Assembly: GCF_900090325.1 (NCBI RefSeq)
Contig: NZ_FMHW01000002.1
Location: forward strand, 4,837,001-4,901,000
Source of the DNA: Micromonospora pallida
GTDB lineage: Bacteria; Actinomycetota; Actinomycetes; Mycobacteriales; Micromonosporaceae
DNA length: 64,000 nt
Direction of reading: 5' to 3'
The notes under the pieces were generated by a model, which was not told where the DNA came from, did not search any database, and was given only the letters and a program-made list of their open reading frames with translations. How positions within the stretch are numbered: position 1 is the first letter of the stretch; each line of letters opens with the position of its first letter. Both the position numbers and the translations under genes were made by a program. Shown piece by piece: positions 28,385 through 36,982 of this stretch.

Positions 28385-29332
28385 ATGCGCATCGTGGTTC
28401 TGGCGGGCGGCATCGGGGGTGCCCGATTCCTGCTCGGCGTCCGGGCGTACGCCCGCGAGGTCGGCGCCGAGGTGACCGCCGTGGTCAACGTCGGCGACGA
28501 CCTCTACCTGCACGGACTCAAGATCTGCCCGGATCTGGACAGCGTGCTCTACACCCTCGGTGGGGGCGCGGACCGCGAGCGCGGTTGGGGACGGGCGGAC
28601 GAGACCTGGACGGTGCGGACCGAACTCGCCGCGTACGGCGCGGAACCGACCTGGTTCGGCCTGGGCGACCGGGACATCGCCACCCACCTGGTGCGGACCA
28701 GCATGATCAACGGCGGGTACCCGCTCTCCGCCGTCACCGAGGCGCTGTCCAGCCGCTGGCAGCCCGGCGTACGGCTGCTGCCGGCGACCGACGACCGGCT
28801 GGAGACGCACGCGGTGGTCGACCTCGACGGCGGCCAGCGGGCGATCCACTTCCAGGAGTGGTGGGTACGGTACCGCGCCGAGGTGCCCACCCACCGGTTC
28901 GTCTTCGTCGGCGCGGAGAGCGCCAAGCCCGCGCCCGGCGTCCTCGACGCGCTCGGCGCGGCCGACCTGGTGCTGCTCGCGCCGAGCAACCCGGTGGTGA
29001 GCATCGCGCCGATCCTGGCCGTGCCGGGGCTGCGGGAAGCGGTGGCCGACACGCCGGGCCGGGTGGTCGGGATCTCCCCGATCATCGGTGGCGCGCCGGT
29101 GCGCGGGATGGCCGACCGGTGCCTGGCCGTGCTCGACGTGGCGTGCAGCGCCGCCGGGGTGGGCAGACTCTACGGCGGGCGGCGGGCCGGCGGGCTGCTC
29201 GACGGTTGGCTGGTCGCCCCGGAGGACGAGGGGACGACCGTGCCGGAGGTGACCATCCGGGCGGTGCCGTTGTGGATGACCGACGAGGCGGCGACGGCCG
29301 GCATGGTCCGCGCCGCGGTGGAGCTGTCATGA
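28385..29332 (+). CDS. fbiA: 2-phospho-L-lactate transferase (FbiA/CofD)
   Basis: 315 residues. N-terminal GGIGGARFLLGV (about 8-19), NVGDDLYLHGLKICPDLDS (about 37-55), GLGDRDIATHLVRT, LAPSNPVVSI and ISPIIGGAPVRGMAD are all CofD signatures. Transfers the phospholactyl (or phosphoenolpyruvyl) group from its GDP-linked donor to FO, giving F420-0 or dehydro-F420-0. ATG 28385 has GAGGA eight bases upstream; the frame is open further back but without a ribosome binding site. Coupled to fbiB by a four-base ATGA overlap. Confidence 0.96.
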   Translation: MRIVVLAGGIGGARFLLGVRAYAREVGAEVTAVVNVGDDLYLHGLKICPDLDSVLYTLGGGADRERGWGRADETWTVRTELAAYGAEPTWFGLGDRDIATHLVRTSMINGGYPLSAVTEALSSRWQPGVRLLPATDDRLETHAVVDLDGGQRAIHFQEWWVRYRAEVPTHRFVFVGAESAKPAPGVLDALGAADLVLLAPSNPVVSIAPILAVPGLREAVADTPGRVVGISPIIGGAPVRGMADRCLAVLDVACSAAGVGRLYGGRRAGGLLDGWLVAPEDEGTTVPEVTIRAVPLWMTDEAATAGMVRAAVELS

Positions 29333-30417
29333 GGTTGGAGATCCTGCCGGTACCCGGTATCGGCGACGTGGCCCGGGGCGACGACCTGGCCGCCCTGATC
29401 GCGACCGCCGCCCCGTGGCTGCGCGACGGCGACGTACTGGTGGTGACCAGCAAGATCGTGTCGAAGGCGGAGGGACGGCTGGTCGACGTACCGGCGGACG
29501 GGCCCGAGCGGCTCGCCGCCCGGGACGAGGTGCTCGCCGCCGAGACCGCCCGGGTGGTGGCGACCCGGGGCGCCACCCGGATCGTGCAGACACACCACGG
29601 CTTCGTGATGGCCTCGGCCGGGATCGACGCGTCCAACGTGGAGAAGACCCGCCTGGTGCTGCTGCCCGAGGACCCGGACGCCTCGGCCCGGGCGCTGCGC
29701 ACGGCGCTGCGGGAACGGTACGGCGTGGACGTCGCGGTGATCGTCAGCGACACCATGGGACGGCCGTGGCGCAACGGCCTGACCGACGTGGCGCTCGGCG
29801 TCGCCGGCCTGCCGGCCATCCGCGACCATCGGGGCGAGATCGACCCGTACGGCAACGAGCTGAACCTCACCCAGATGGCGGTGGTCGACGAGCTGGCCGG
29901 CGCGGGTGAGCTGATCAAGGGCAAGTGCGACCAGGTGCCGGTGGCGGTGGTGCGCGGCTACCTCACCGAGGTCGGCGCGGCGGACGGGCCGGGCGCGCGG
30001 GCGCTGGTCCGCGACGCCGAGCAGGACCTCTTCTCGCTCGGCACCGCCGAGGCGAAGGCCGCCGGGCTGCTCGCCGCCGCCACGCTGGACGACGGCCCCG
30101 GCCCGGAGCCGGCCGACCCGGCGGCGGTGCGCCGGGCGATCGACGCGGTGGCTGGCGCGGTCGCGCCCGGCACGGTCTTCAGCCTGGTCACCGACGACGA
30201 GATCCGTACGGTCATGACGGCTGCCGTCCCCGGCTGGCCGGCAGCCGCGACCGGGCTGGTCCTCGGCGAGGCGCCCACCCCGGTCAGTCAGCCCGACCTG
30301 GTCCGGTTCGGCGCCGACACCCAGCGCCTGCGGGCCGCGCTGGCCGCCCACGGGGTGCCGTCGCTGCTGCTGCCACCCCCAGCGGGCAGCACCGCCAGCG
30401 CCGCCCTGGCAGTCTGA
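29329..30417 (+). CDS. fbiB: Coenzyme F420-0:L-glutamate ligase (FbiB), short form
   Basis: 362 residues. Residues 1-245 are the CofE-type ligase: ILPVPGIGDVARGDDL, DGDVLVVTSKIVSKAEGR, VIVSDTMGRPWRNGLTDVALG, GNELNLTQMAVVDELAGAGELIKGK. It adds glutamates to F420-0. The remaining about 115 residues (AIDAVAGAVAPGTVFSLV to the end) are too short for the FMN-binding nitroreductase domain that makes mycobacterial FbiB about 448 residues. Start ATG overlaps the fbiA stop (ATGA). Followed by a 27-base perfect palindrome. Confidence 0.93.
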   Translation: MRLEILPVPGIGDVARGDDLAALIATAAPWLRDGDVLVVTSKIVSKAEGRLVDVPADGPERLAARDEVLAAETARVVATRGATRIVQTHHGFVMASAGIDASNVEKTRLVLLPEDPDASARALRTALRERYGVDVAVIVSDTMGRPWRNGLTDVALGVAGLPAIRDHRGEIDPYGNELNLTQMAVVDELAGAGELIKGKCDQVPVAVVRGYLTEVGAADGPGARALVRDAEQDLFSLGTAEAKAAGLLAAATLDDGPGPEPADPAAVRRAIDAVAGAVAPGTVFSLVTDDEIRTVMTAAVPGWPAAATGLVLGEAPTPVSQPDLVRFGADTQRLRAALAAHGVPSLLLPPPAGSTASAALAV

Positions 30418-30446
30418 GCCACCCCAGCCGCCCACCCGCTTCCGCG

Positions 30447-30502
30447 TGGTAGCAGGGGTCCCTTGTTACTCATGAATGAGTAACAAGGGACCCCTGCTAC
30501 CA
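30447..30502. repeat. Palindromic repeat family 1, copy B, perfect 27-base arms
   Basis: Perfect inverted repeat 30447-30473 / 30476-30502 around a 2-base centre, between the convergent fbiB and ArsR-type genes. Core TAACAAGGGACCCCTGCTAC. Best-preserved copy in the window; would act as a bidirectional terminator. Confidence 0.9.
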
Positions 30503-30537
30503 AGCAAAGCCGCCGCGCACCGGCGGACCTGTGTGAG

Positions 30538-31527
30538 TCAGCCGTCGAGGAGGGCGCGGCCGAGTGGAGTCAGCGTGTGCAGGACGGTGTTGCGGTCCCG
30601 GTGGCTGACCAGCAGACCGGCGTTGCGGAGCACGGTGGTGTGCTGGCTGACCGCGGCCGGGGAGACCGCCAAGCGGCGGGCCACCTCACCGGTGGTCAAA
30701 CCGTCGTCGCTGGCCGCCAGCACCGCCGCCCTGGTCCGGCCGAGCAGCGCGGTGAGCGTGGACCGGTCGTCGTCACCGGCCGGACCGGCGGCCGGGACCA
30801 GCGCGCCGAGCCGCTCCACCGGATAGACCAGCACCGGCGGTCTGGTCGGGTCGAGCAGGGCGACCGGGGTACGGGCGCAGAAGAAGGACGGCACCAGCAG
30901 CAGTCCCCGGCCGTCGAGGTGCAGTGCCCGGCTGGTCGGGTAGTCGGGGACCGTCAGCACGCCGGAGTCCCAGCGCATCGCCGGGCGCAGGCTCTCCAGC
31001 AGCCCCTCCGCACCGCCGTCGAGCATGGCCCGGGCCCGGCGGGTACGGTCGGCCTCCACCGCGGCCTGGATCCGACCCCAGTACGGGCACAGCGCCAACG
31101 ACCGGTACCGCTGCAACGAGTCGGTGAGGTGGTGCAGCGCCTCCGGTTCCCCGCGGGCCAGCGCGGCCGCCGGGGCGGGCAGTTCCCGGCCGCCCGCCAG
31201 CATGATCAGGTCCCGCCGGAGCAGCTCCGGCGAGGTGGTGCGGACGGCGTCCAGCCCGGCCTCGAACCCGTCCACACTCTGGTACGGCGTGAGGAAGTCG
31301 GGAAAGTAGCCCTTCGGCGGGTTCAGGCTGAGCAGCAGCCGCAGCCGTTCGGCGTCCTGATCCTGGCGCAGCCGGGCGGTGACGGCCCGCCGCCAGCCGT
31401 TGACCAGCGGATCGGCGTGCCGCTGCTGCAACAGGTGCAGGCTGAGGACCAGTTCCCACAGCGGGTCCGCCGAGCGCGCCACCCGGGTACGGAGGACGTC
31501 CTCGCGGGAGAAGTGGATTGTCAGCAT
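30538..31527 (-). CDS. ArsR-like winged-helix transcriptional regulator
   Basis: 329 residues from ATG 31527 (GGGAG upstream). A long N-terminal helical region (LWELVLSLHLLQQRHADPLV to about 250) is followed by a C-terminal winged helix: TTGEVARRLAVSPAAVSQHTTVLRNAGLLVSHRDRNTVLHTLTPLG (about 280-325; landmarks AVSPAAVSQHTTVLRNAG). This is the common actinomycete form in which an ArsR-type DNA-binding domain sits at the C-terminus of an unknown sensor region. No metal-binding cysteines are visible, so it is probably not a metal sensor. Convergent with fbiB. Target unknown. Confidence 0.85.
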   Translation of the reverse strand: MLTIHFSREDVLRTRVARSADPLWELVLSLHLLQQRHADPLVNGWRRAVTARLRQDQDAERLRLLLSLNPPKGYFPDFLTPYQSVDGFEAGLDAVRTTSPELLRRDLIMLAGGRELPAPAAALARGEPEALHHLTDSLQRYRSLALCPYWGRIQAAVEADRTRRARAMLDGGAEGLLESLRPAMRWDSGVLTVPDYPTSRALHLDGRGLLLVPSFFCARTPVALLDPTRPPVLVYPVERLGALVPAAGPAGDDDRSTLTALLGRTRAAVLAASDDGLTTGEVARRLAVSPAAVSQHTTVLRNAGLLVSHRDRNTVLHTLTPLGRALLDG

Positions 31528-31740
31528 CGGAGCACTCCCGTGGGCACCGGAGAGGCCTGCCACCCGGTGACCGTCTGCACTGTACCGGCCCTGATCTCGG
31601 CTTTTAAGTGTGAGATGAAAAGCATCGACGGCCGGTGGCCCGCTTCGGCATGCTGGTGGCCGACCGGGCGACGGCACGAGGGGCTGCGGCCGAAACCGTT
31701 CGCGGGGCCGTCGCCCGGCCCACCACCGGGGTCCTTCGAC

Positions 31741-32784
31741 TCAGCCGCGTAGCCAGAGCGCCACCCGATGGTCCTCGTCCGTGACGTAGTAGCACCGGCC
31801 TTCCGCTTCGGCGATCCCCTCCACGTGGTGGAACGGGGCCAGGTCGGCGACGAGTTCACCGGGCAGCAGGTGGGTCGGCTGGGCCGGCAGCCGGAACCGG
31901 ACGTGCCGGGAGGTCACCTCACCGCCGTGCGGGTGTTCGTCGAGCAGCACCGAGCCCTTGCCGAGCGCGTCGATCGAGCCGATCACCGCCGTGTAGCCGC
32001 TGTCGTCGGTCGGGGCGATCGCCCGGAAGCCGGTGAGCGTGCCGGGCGGGGTCACCCCGGTCAGCGCGTACGCCCGCAGGGCCCGGGGCCAGGCCCGGGG
32101 TTCGGCGAACATCTCCGCCACCCCGGTCACCTCGACCAGGATCGGCTCGCCGTCGGTGGTGACCGGGAACCGGAGCCCGAGCAGGACGGACCCGGTCGGG
32201 GTGAAGGCGGCGCCCTCGATGTTGAGCGGCAGGTCGCCCTCGACCAGTCGACTCACCCAGCGCTTCGCCCGCGAGGTGCCCCGGGCCAGGGTCTCCACGA
32301 TGAACCGGGCGTGGACCTGCTCCCCCGGCGGGAGGGTGGTCAGGTCGGCGGCGGCGAGCGCGTCGTTGAGCACCCGGTGCAGCCGGAACGAGTTGCGGAC
32401 CACCTGTACCGGCAGCGGGGCGTCGGCAGCCGCGTCGTCCTCTCGGAACCGGGCGACGAAGGCCCGCCGGGGACGCAGCGGCCCGCCCTTGGAGCCGAAG
32501 TGCGAGCCGAAGACGTAGACCCAGCCGTCGTGGTGGGCCAGCGCCTCACCGTCCTCGGTCCGCCGGTTCTCCGTCCCGGCGTCGGCTTTCACGTGTTCGG
32601 CGGTCCACTCGCCGTCCTCCCGCTCCAGCAGCAGGGCTAGGCACTCTTCCACCGGCCCCTCGTCCAGCACGGTCCAGAAGCCCCGGCGGGCCCGGTGGCG
32701 GCGGAGCAGCGCGGCCGAGCGGACCGGCAACAGGTCGCTCGCCTCGTTGCCGGCGACGACGAATTCCAGCAGCTCAAGTGTCAC
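31741..32784 (-). CDS. DUF3616-like beta-propeller protein
   Basis: 347 residues. Cytosolic, no signal peptide. Central landmarks LNIEGAAFTPTGSVLLGLR and VEGIAEAEGRCYYVTDEDH resemble the repeated 'EG...G...LL..R/D' blades of DUF3616 and esterase-like phytase propellers. No catalytic assignment is possible and the family call is tentative. The GTG at 32784 follows TACCCT by six bases, so it is probably leaderless; longer upstream frames run through the divergent Nudix gene and are shadows. Confidence 0.6.
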   Translation of the reverse strand: MTLELLEFVVAGNEASDLLPVRSAALLRRHRARRGFWTVLDEGPVEECLALLLEREDGEWTAEHVKADAGTENRRTEDGEALAHHDGWVYVFGSHFGSKGGPLRPRRAFVARFREDDAAADAPLPVQVVRNSFRLHRVLNDALAAADLTTLPPGEQVHARFIVETLARGTSRAKRWVSRLVEGDLPLNIEGAAFTPTGSVLLGLRFPVTTDGEPILVEVTGVAEMFAEPRAWPRALRAYALTGVTPPGTLTGFRAIAPTDDSGYTAVIGSIDALGKGSVLLDEHPHGGEVTSRHVRFRLPAQPTHLLPGELVADLAPFHHVEGIAEAEGRCYYVTDEDHRVALWLRG

Positions 32785-32823
32785 CCGGCCAGGGTAGGGA
32801 ACGGGTGCTCGTAGAGTGTCCGG
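32785..32823. promoter_or_regulatory. 39-base divergent leaderless promoter pair
   Basis: Minus-strand TACCCT (32791-32796) lies six bases before GTG 32784. Plus-strand TAGAGT (32812-32817) lies six bases before ATG 32824. The two -10 boxes are 15 bases apart and each overlaps the other's -35 region, so the promoters probably exclude one another. Confidence 0.6.
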
Positions 32824-33567
32824 ATGCCCGACGCCCGTGACGACACCGACAACCCGAACACCGACGTGACGCCGCCTGCCGACCCCGCCCCGCACGCCGG
32901 TACCGCCGCTGCGCAGGCCGGCGCGACGCTGCCCGTCGACCCGGCCGCGTTCGCCGACAGCACCGTGGCCCTGCATGCCGACACCACCACGTTCGCCGAG
33001 AGCGTCGTGGCACTGCACGCCGACACCGTCGCCGTGCTGGCCGGCTGGGAACCGACCAGCACCGCCGCCGCCGAGGCCCGCGACCGTACGCTGGCGCTGC
33101 TCGCCGCCGGGCCGGTGGCGATGACCCGGGCGCACCGCCCCGGCCACGTGACCGCGAGCGTGCTGATCGGCGATGCCACCGGCGAACGGCTGCTGTTCTG
33201 CCTGCACGGCAAGTTCGGGCAGTGGGTGCAGCTCGGCGGGCACTGCGAGCCGACCGACCGGACGCTGGCCGGCGCCGCCCTGCGCGAGGCCACCGAGGAG
33301 TCCGGTATCGCCGGCCTGCGGATCGACCCGGTGCCGATCGACGTGGACATCCATCCGGTGCCCTGCCAGGGCGGCTCGTTCCACCACGACGTCCGGTTCG
33401 CGGTCGTCGCCCCGGCTGGCGCGGTGGAGCAGGTCAGCGACGAGTCCGAGGCGCTGGGCTGGTTCCCGCCGGACCGGTTGCCCACGCCCCGGCTCGACGG
33501 GGTCGACCAGCTCCTCGCGCCGGGGCTGGCCAGGCTCAGACGAGGCCTTCTTCGCCCCGCTCCTTGA
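32824..33567 (+). CDS. Nudix hydrolase
   Basis: 247 residues. The N-terminal 95 residues are Ala/Asp/Thr-rich with two similar TVALHADT and SVVALHADT segments. The Nudix fold follows, with its box GGHCEPTDRTLAGAALREATEESGI at about 138-162 (landmarks REATEESG), preceded by LLFCLHGKFGQWVQLGGH. Hydrolyses a nucleoside diphosphate linked to another moiety; substrate unknown. Start ATG follows TAGAGT by six bases (leaderless). Its 3' end overlaps the guanylyltransferase gene tail-to-tail by 32 bases. Confidence 0.9.
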   Translation: MPDARDDTDNPNTDVTPPADPAPHAGTAAAQAGATLPVDPAAFADSTVALHADTTTFAESVVALHADTVAVLAGWEPTSTAAAEARDRTLALLAAGPVAMTRAHRPGHVTASVLIGDATGERLLFCLHGKFGQWVQLGGHCEPTDRTLAGAALREATEESGIAGLRIDPVPIDVDIHPVPCQGGSFHHDVRFAVVAPAGAVEQVSDESEALGWFPPDRLPTPRLDGVDQLLAPGLARLRRGLLRPAP

Positions 33568-34627
33568 GTTCGTCGACGAGCTTCTTGACGTCCTGGGCCC
33601 GGTCGCGGGGGCAGACCAGCACCGCGTCCGGGGTGTCCACCACGATCAGGTCCCGGACGCCGAGCACGGCGACCAGCCGGCCGGACTGGGCGACCACCAC
33701 CAGGTCGTCGGTGTCGTGCAGCAGCACGCCGGGCTTGGCGTCGCCACCGAGCACCATGTTGCCGCGCCCGTCGGTGGGGAGCACCTCGCCGAGGGTGTGG
33801 AAGTCGCCGACGTCGTTCCACCCGAAGTCGCCGGGAACGGTGGCGACCCGGCCTGCGGTCGCCGCGCCCTCCATCACCGCGTAGTCCACCGAGATCTTCG
33901 GCAGGGTCGGCCAGACCGTGCCGAGCACGTCGTCCTGCTCCGGGGTGCCCCAGGCGGCGGCGATGGCGGTGATCCCGGCGTGCAGCGCCGGCTGCTGTCG
34001 GGCCAGTTCGCTGAGGAAGACGTCCACCCGCCAGACGAACATGCTCGCGTTCCACAGGTGCCGGCCGGAGCGCAGGTACGCCTCGGCCACCGGGGCCTCC
34101 GGCTTCTCCTTGAACTCGGCGACCGGACGCAGCGGCCCACCGTCGACCGGGTCGCCGGTCTCCAGGTAGCCGTAGCCGGTCTCCGCCCGGGTGGGGGTGA
34201 TCCCGACCGTCATCAGCAGACCGCGCTCGGCGCCCCGGACCGCCTCGCGGACCGTGTCCGCCCAGCGGTCCGGCTGCCCGATCAGGTGGTCGGCCGCGAA
34301 CGACCCCATCACCGCGTCCGGGTCGCGTTCCGCGATCACGGCGGCGGCGAGCGCGATGGCCGCACACGAGTCCCGGGGCGAGGGCTCCACCAGGATGTTC
34401 TCCTCCGGCAGGCCGGTGAGCTGCCGGGCCACCGCCGCGACGTGCGCCGCCCCGGTGACCACGAGGGTCCGCTCGGCTGTGGTGAGCGGCGCGAGCCGGT
34501 CCACGGTGGCCTGGAGCAGCGACCGGGTGGAGCCGGTGAGCGGGTGGAGAAACTTGGGATGTCCGGCGCGGGACAGCGGCCACAACCTTGTGCCGCTACC
34601 TCCCGCCGGGATGACGGCGTAGAGCAT
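33536..34627 (-). CDS. Mannose-1-phosphate guanylyltransferase
   Basis: 363 residues from ATG 34627; 15 extra residues upstream are possible but unlike the family. Nucleotidyltransferase signature VIPAGGSGTRLWPLSR (about 5-20), ILVEPSPRDSCAAIALAA, ETGYGYLETG, VAEFKEKP, WNASMFVWR, ISVDYAVME and GDFGWNDVGDF identify a GDP-mannose pyrophosphorylase of the short (single-domain) type. Makes GDP-mannose for glycans and glycolipids. The GT4 glycosyltransferase gene ends 61 bases upstream on the same strand, suggesting joint envelope glycan work. A CATGAT box six bases before the ATG may be a leaderless -10. Confidence 0.93.
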   Translation of the reverse strand: MLYAVIPAGGSGTRLWPLSRAGHPKFLHPLTGSTRSLLQATVDRLAPLTTAERTLVVTGAAHVAAVARQLTGLPEENILVEPSPRDSCAAIALAAAVIAERDPDAVMGSFAADHLIGQPDRWADTVREAVRGAERGLLMTVGITPTRAETGYGYLETGDPVDGGPLRPVAEFKEKPEAPVAEAYLRSGRHLWNASMFVWRVDVFLSELARQQPALHAGITAIAAAWGTPEQDDVLGTVWPTLPKISVDYAVMEGAATAGRVATVPGDFGWNDVGDFHTLGEVLPTDGRGNMVLGGDAKPGVLLHDTDDLVVVAQSGRLVAVLGVRDLIVVDTPDAVLVCPRDRAQDVKKLVDELKERGEEGLV

Positions 34628-34688
34628 CAGCACATCATGCCCGAACCGGCACGGTACGGACGCCTGCCGCACCGACCCGCCGGAGTGG

Positions 34689-35834
34689 TCAGGCCCGGAC
34701 CCGGCTCCACGCGGCGATGTGCACCTCGGCGCTGGACTCCCAGGCGAACTCCTTGGCCCGGTCGAAGCCGGCCTTGGCCAGCGCCAGCCGGCGGGCCTCG
34801 TCGTCCAGCAGCGCGGCCAGGTCGGTGGCGATCTGGTCCGCGTCCTCGCTGGTGTAGGCGACCGCGTCGCCGCCGACCTCGGGCAGGGAGAGCCGGGGCG
34901 TGGTCAGCACCGGGGCGGCGCAGGCCATCGCCTCCAGGATCGGCAGCCCGAAGCCCTCACCGTACGACGGGTAGGCGGCGACCAGCGCCCCACCGAGGAA
35001 GCCGGGCAGGTCGGCGTAGCGCAGGTAGCCGGGACGGAGCAGGCGCAGGTGCGCGGGGACCTCGGCCACGGCGCGGTCGATGTCGTCGTCGTGCCCCTGG
35101 CCACCGGCCACCACCAGGGCCGGCGGGTCGGTCCGGTCGGCCACCGCGCGGGCCCAGCCCCGGATCAGGTTGGGGACGTTCTTACGCGGCTCCTTCGCCC
35201 CGAGGAAGGCGACGTAGCTGCTGGAGCCGAGCCCGAGCCGGGCCCGCACCCGGGCCTTCTCCTCGTCGCTCGGGGCGTGGAAGGCCGCGTGGTCGACACC
35301 GTGGTACGCCACGTCGATCCGGGTCGGATCGGCGTCGAGGAGGCGGATCAGCTCGTCGCGGGTGGCCTTGCTCGGCACGATCACCCGGCTGGCGCGGCGC
35401 AGCGACGTCTTGATCGCACTGCGGAAGAAGGTGCGGCGGGATTTGTCGTAGTGCTCCGGCTCGGTGAAGAACGTGGCGTCGTGCAGGGTCACCGTGACCG
35501 GGCAACCGGCCCGCAGTGGGCAGGTGTAGAACGGCGAGTGCAGCACCTGCGCGCCGACCTGCTGGGCCAGCAGCGGCAGGCCGGTCTGCTCCCAGGCGAG
35601 CCGGGCCGGCCGGTGGGCCACGGCGGCCGGGGCGGGGATGACCTCGGCACCGGGCAGCATCCGGGCGTAACGTTCCTGGTCGGTGCGGAGGCTCACCACG
35701 GCCAGGTCGATGCCCGAGCCGGTGACCTTGCCGAGGGCACCGAGCAGGCCATCGACGTATCTACCGACGCCCCCACGGTCAGCGGGGACGCTCGTGGCGT
35801 CGATGAGCACGCGGGGCGGGCGACCGGCGGTCAC
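34689..35834 (-). CDS. GT4-family glycosyltransferase
   Basis: 381 residues, GT-B fold. N-terminal Gly-rich GGVGRYVDGLL (about 20-31), VTLHDATFFTEPEH, AYHGVDHAAFHAP hinge, then the nucleotide-binding half with FLGAKEPRKNVPNLIRGWA and the donor-site motif YPSYGEGFGLPILEAMACAAPVLT (landmark GEGFGLPILEAMA, about 290). GTG 35834 has AAAGGAG. Probably a retaining mannosyl- or related transferase using the GDP-mannose made by the neighbouring gene. From memory, mycobacteria have wbbL1 (rhamnosyltransferase) at the corresponding place, but this protein looks like GT4 rather than GT2. Confidence 0.9.
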   Translation of the reverse strand: MTAGRPPRVLIDATSVPADRGGVGRYVDGLLGALGKVTGSGIDLAVVSLRTDQERYARMLPGAEVIPAPAAVAHRPARLAWEQTGLPLLAQQVGAQVLHSPFYTCPLRAGCPVTVTLHDATFFTEPEHYDKSRRTFFRSAIKTSLRRASRVIVPSKATRDELIRLLDADPTRIDVAYHGVDHAAFHAPSDEEKARVRARLGLGSSSYVAFLGAKEPRKNVPNLIRGWARAVADRTDPPALVVAGGQGHDDDIDRAVAEVPAHLRLLRPGYLRYADLPGFLGGALVAAYPSYGEGFGLPILEAMACAAPVLTTPRLSLPEVGGDAVAYTSEDADQIATDLAALLDDEARRLALAKAGFDRAKEFAWESSAEVHIAAWSRVRA

Positions 35835-35971
35835 GGGGCAACTCCTTTGTGGGGAACAACACTCGGTGCAAGCCTACGCCGCCCGCCGCCCCGTGCGGTG
35901 ACTGCGACCCGACGGTCAGCCGTCCTCGAGTTGTCATCGAGCACGAACCATGAGGGCGTATCCTTCGCCCG

Positions 35972-36652
35972 ATGGCCGACGACATACCCCGGGTCTTCGC
36001 CGACGCGATCGCGGCCGACCCGACCCGCCCCCTGCTGACCTGGTACGACGACGCCACCGGGGAGCGCACCGAGCTCTCCGGTGCGACGCTGGCGAACTGG
36101 GTGGCGAAGACCGCCAACCTGCTCGTCGACGACGTGGCCGCCGGTCCCGGCAGCGCTGCCGGCGTGTTGCTCCCCCCGCACTGGCAGACCGCCGCCGTAC
36201 TGCTCGGCTGCTGGTCGGCGGGATTGACGGTGGCCGAGGAGCCGGGGTCGGTGGACGTGCTGTTCGCCGCCGCCGACCGGGTACCCGAGGCGGACGCCTG
36301 GTCGGCCGGGGAACGCTACGCGCTGGCGCTCGCCCCATTCGCCCTCCCGCTGCGCGAGGTGCCGGCCGGCTTCGCCGACTACGTGGTCGAGGTCCGCGTG
36401 CACGGCGACCACTTCTCCCCGTACGCCGGGGGTGGTGCGGAGCTGGTGGCCCGCGCGGCGCGGCGCGCTGACACGCTCGGCCTCGCCCCCGGGGATCGCG
36501 TGCTGGTCGACGCGGCCCGGCACCCGGATCCGCTGGACTGGCTGCTCGCCCCGCTGAGCGTCGGCGCGAGCGTCGTCCTCTGCGGCAACCTCGACCCGGC
36601 CCGCGTCGATTCCCGCACCACGTCGGAGAAGGTCACCCGCTCCCTGGCCTGA
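35972..36652 (+). CDS. TIGR03089 family protein
   Basis: 226 residues. Resembles the N-terminal part of acyl/aryl-CoA ligases (LLTWYDDATGERTELSGATLANWVAKTANLL, quoted as landmark TELSGATLANWVAKTANLL; GVLLPPHWQTAAVLLGCWSAG) but lacks the ATP-binding P-loop and the catalytic C-terminal domain, as is characteristic of the actinobacterial TIGR03089 family. Function unknown. ATG 35972 lies seven bases after TATCCT, a leaderless arrangement. Divergent from the GT4 gene. Confidence 0.88.
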   Translation: MADDIPRVFADAIAADPTRPLLTWYDDATGERTELSGATLANWVAKTANLLVDDVAAGPGSAAGVLLPPHWQTAAVLLGCWSAGLTVAEEPGSVDVLFAAADRVPEADAWSAGERYALALAPFALPLREVPAGFADYVVEVRVHGDHFSPYAGGGAELVARAARRADTLGLAPGDRVLVDAARHPDPLDWLLAPLSVGASVVLCGNLDPARVDSRTTSEKVTRSLA

Positions 36653-36676
36653 CCGCCCTCTCGGCACCACCATTTC

Positions 36677-36720
36677 GCCGATAACGCGGTCTCCCTCCAG
36701 CCGGACACCGCGTTATCGGC
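36677..36720. repeat. Palindromic repeat family 2, copy A
   Basis: GCCGATAACGCGGTCTCC (36677-36694) pairs with GGACACCGCGTTATCGGC (36703-36720), one mismatch, 8-base loop, between convergent genes. A second copy lies at 41.55 kb with nearly the same loop (CCAGCC). Confidence 0.85.
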
Positions 36721-36728
36721 AAAACGAC

Positions 36729-36980
36729 TCACCGGGGCAGTCGCCGGGAGCAGTCGCCGTCGTGGCCGGCGGCGAGCAGGCAGCGCCGGCCGCTGGTCAA
36801 CAACCGGTCGCAGAAGACCCGATGCCGTACGCCCTGCTCGTCCTCGTGGGAGACGGTGGTCTCGCCGGGGTCCACCATCGGCAGGTAGCTCATCGACCGG
36901 GCCACCATCCGGGCCATCCGTCGCGCGGCGTCCAGGTCGTTGATGACCACCGGCAGGTGGATCACGAAACGCTCGGTCAT
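36729..36980 (-). CDS. Small conserved-looking hypothetical protein with C-terminal cysteines
   Basis: 83 residues from ATG 36980, two bases after the DivIVA-like stop, so co-translated with it. N-terminal half MTERFVIHLPVVINDLDAA reads as strand-helix. The C-terminal part CDRLLTSGRRCLLAAGHDGDC has a CX9CX9C arrangement with a His, which could bind zinc. A longer frame to 37031 overlaps the DivIVA gene. Family not recognised. Confidence 0.6.
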   Translation of the reverse strand: MTERFVIHLPVVINDLDAARRMARMVARSMSYLPMVDPGETTVSHEDEQGVRHRVFCDRLLTSGRRCLLAAGHDGDCSRRLPR

Positions 36981-36982
36981 CG

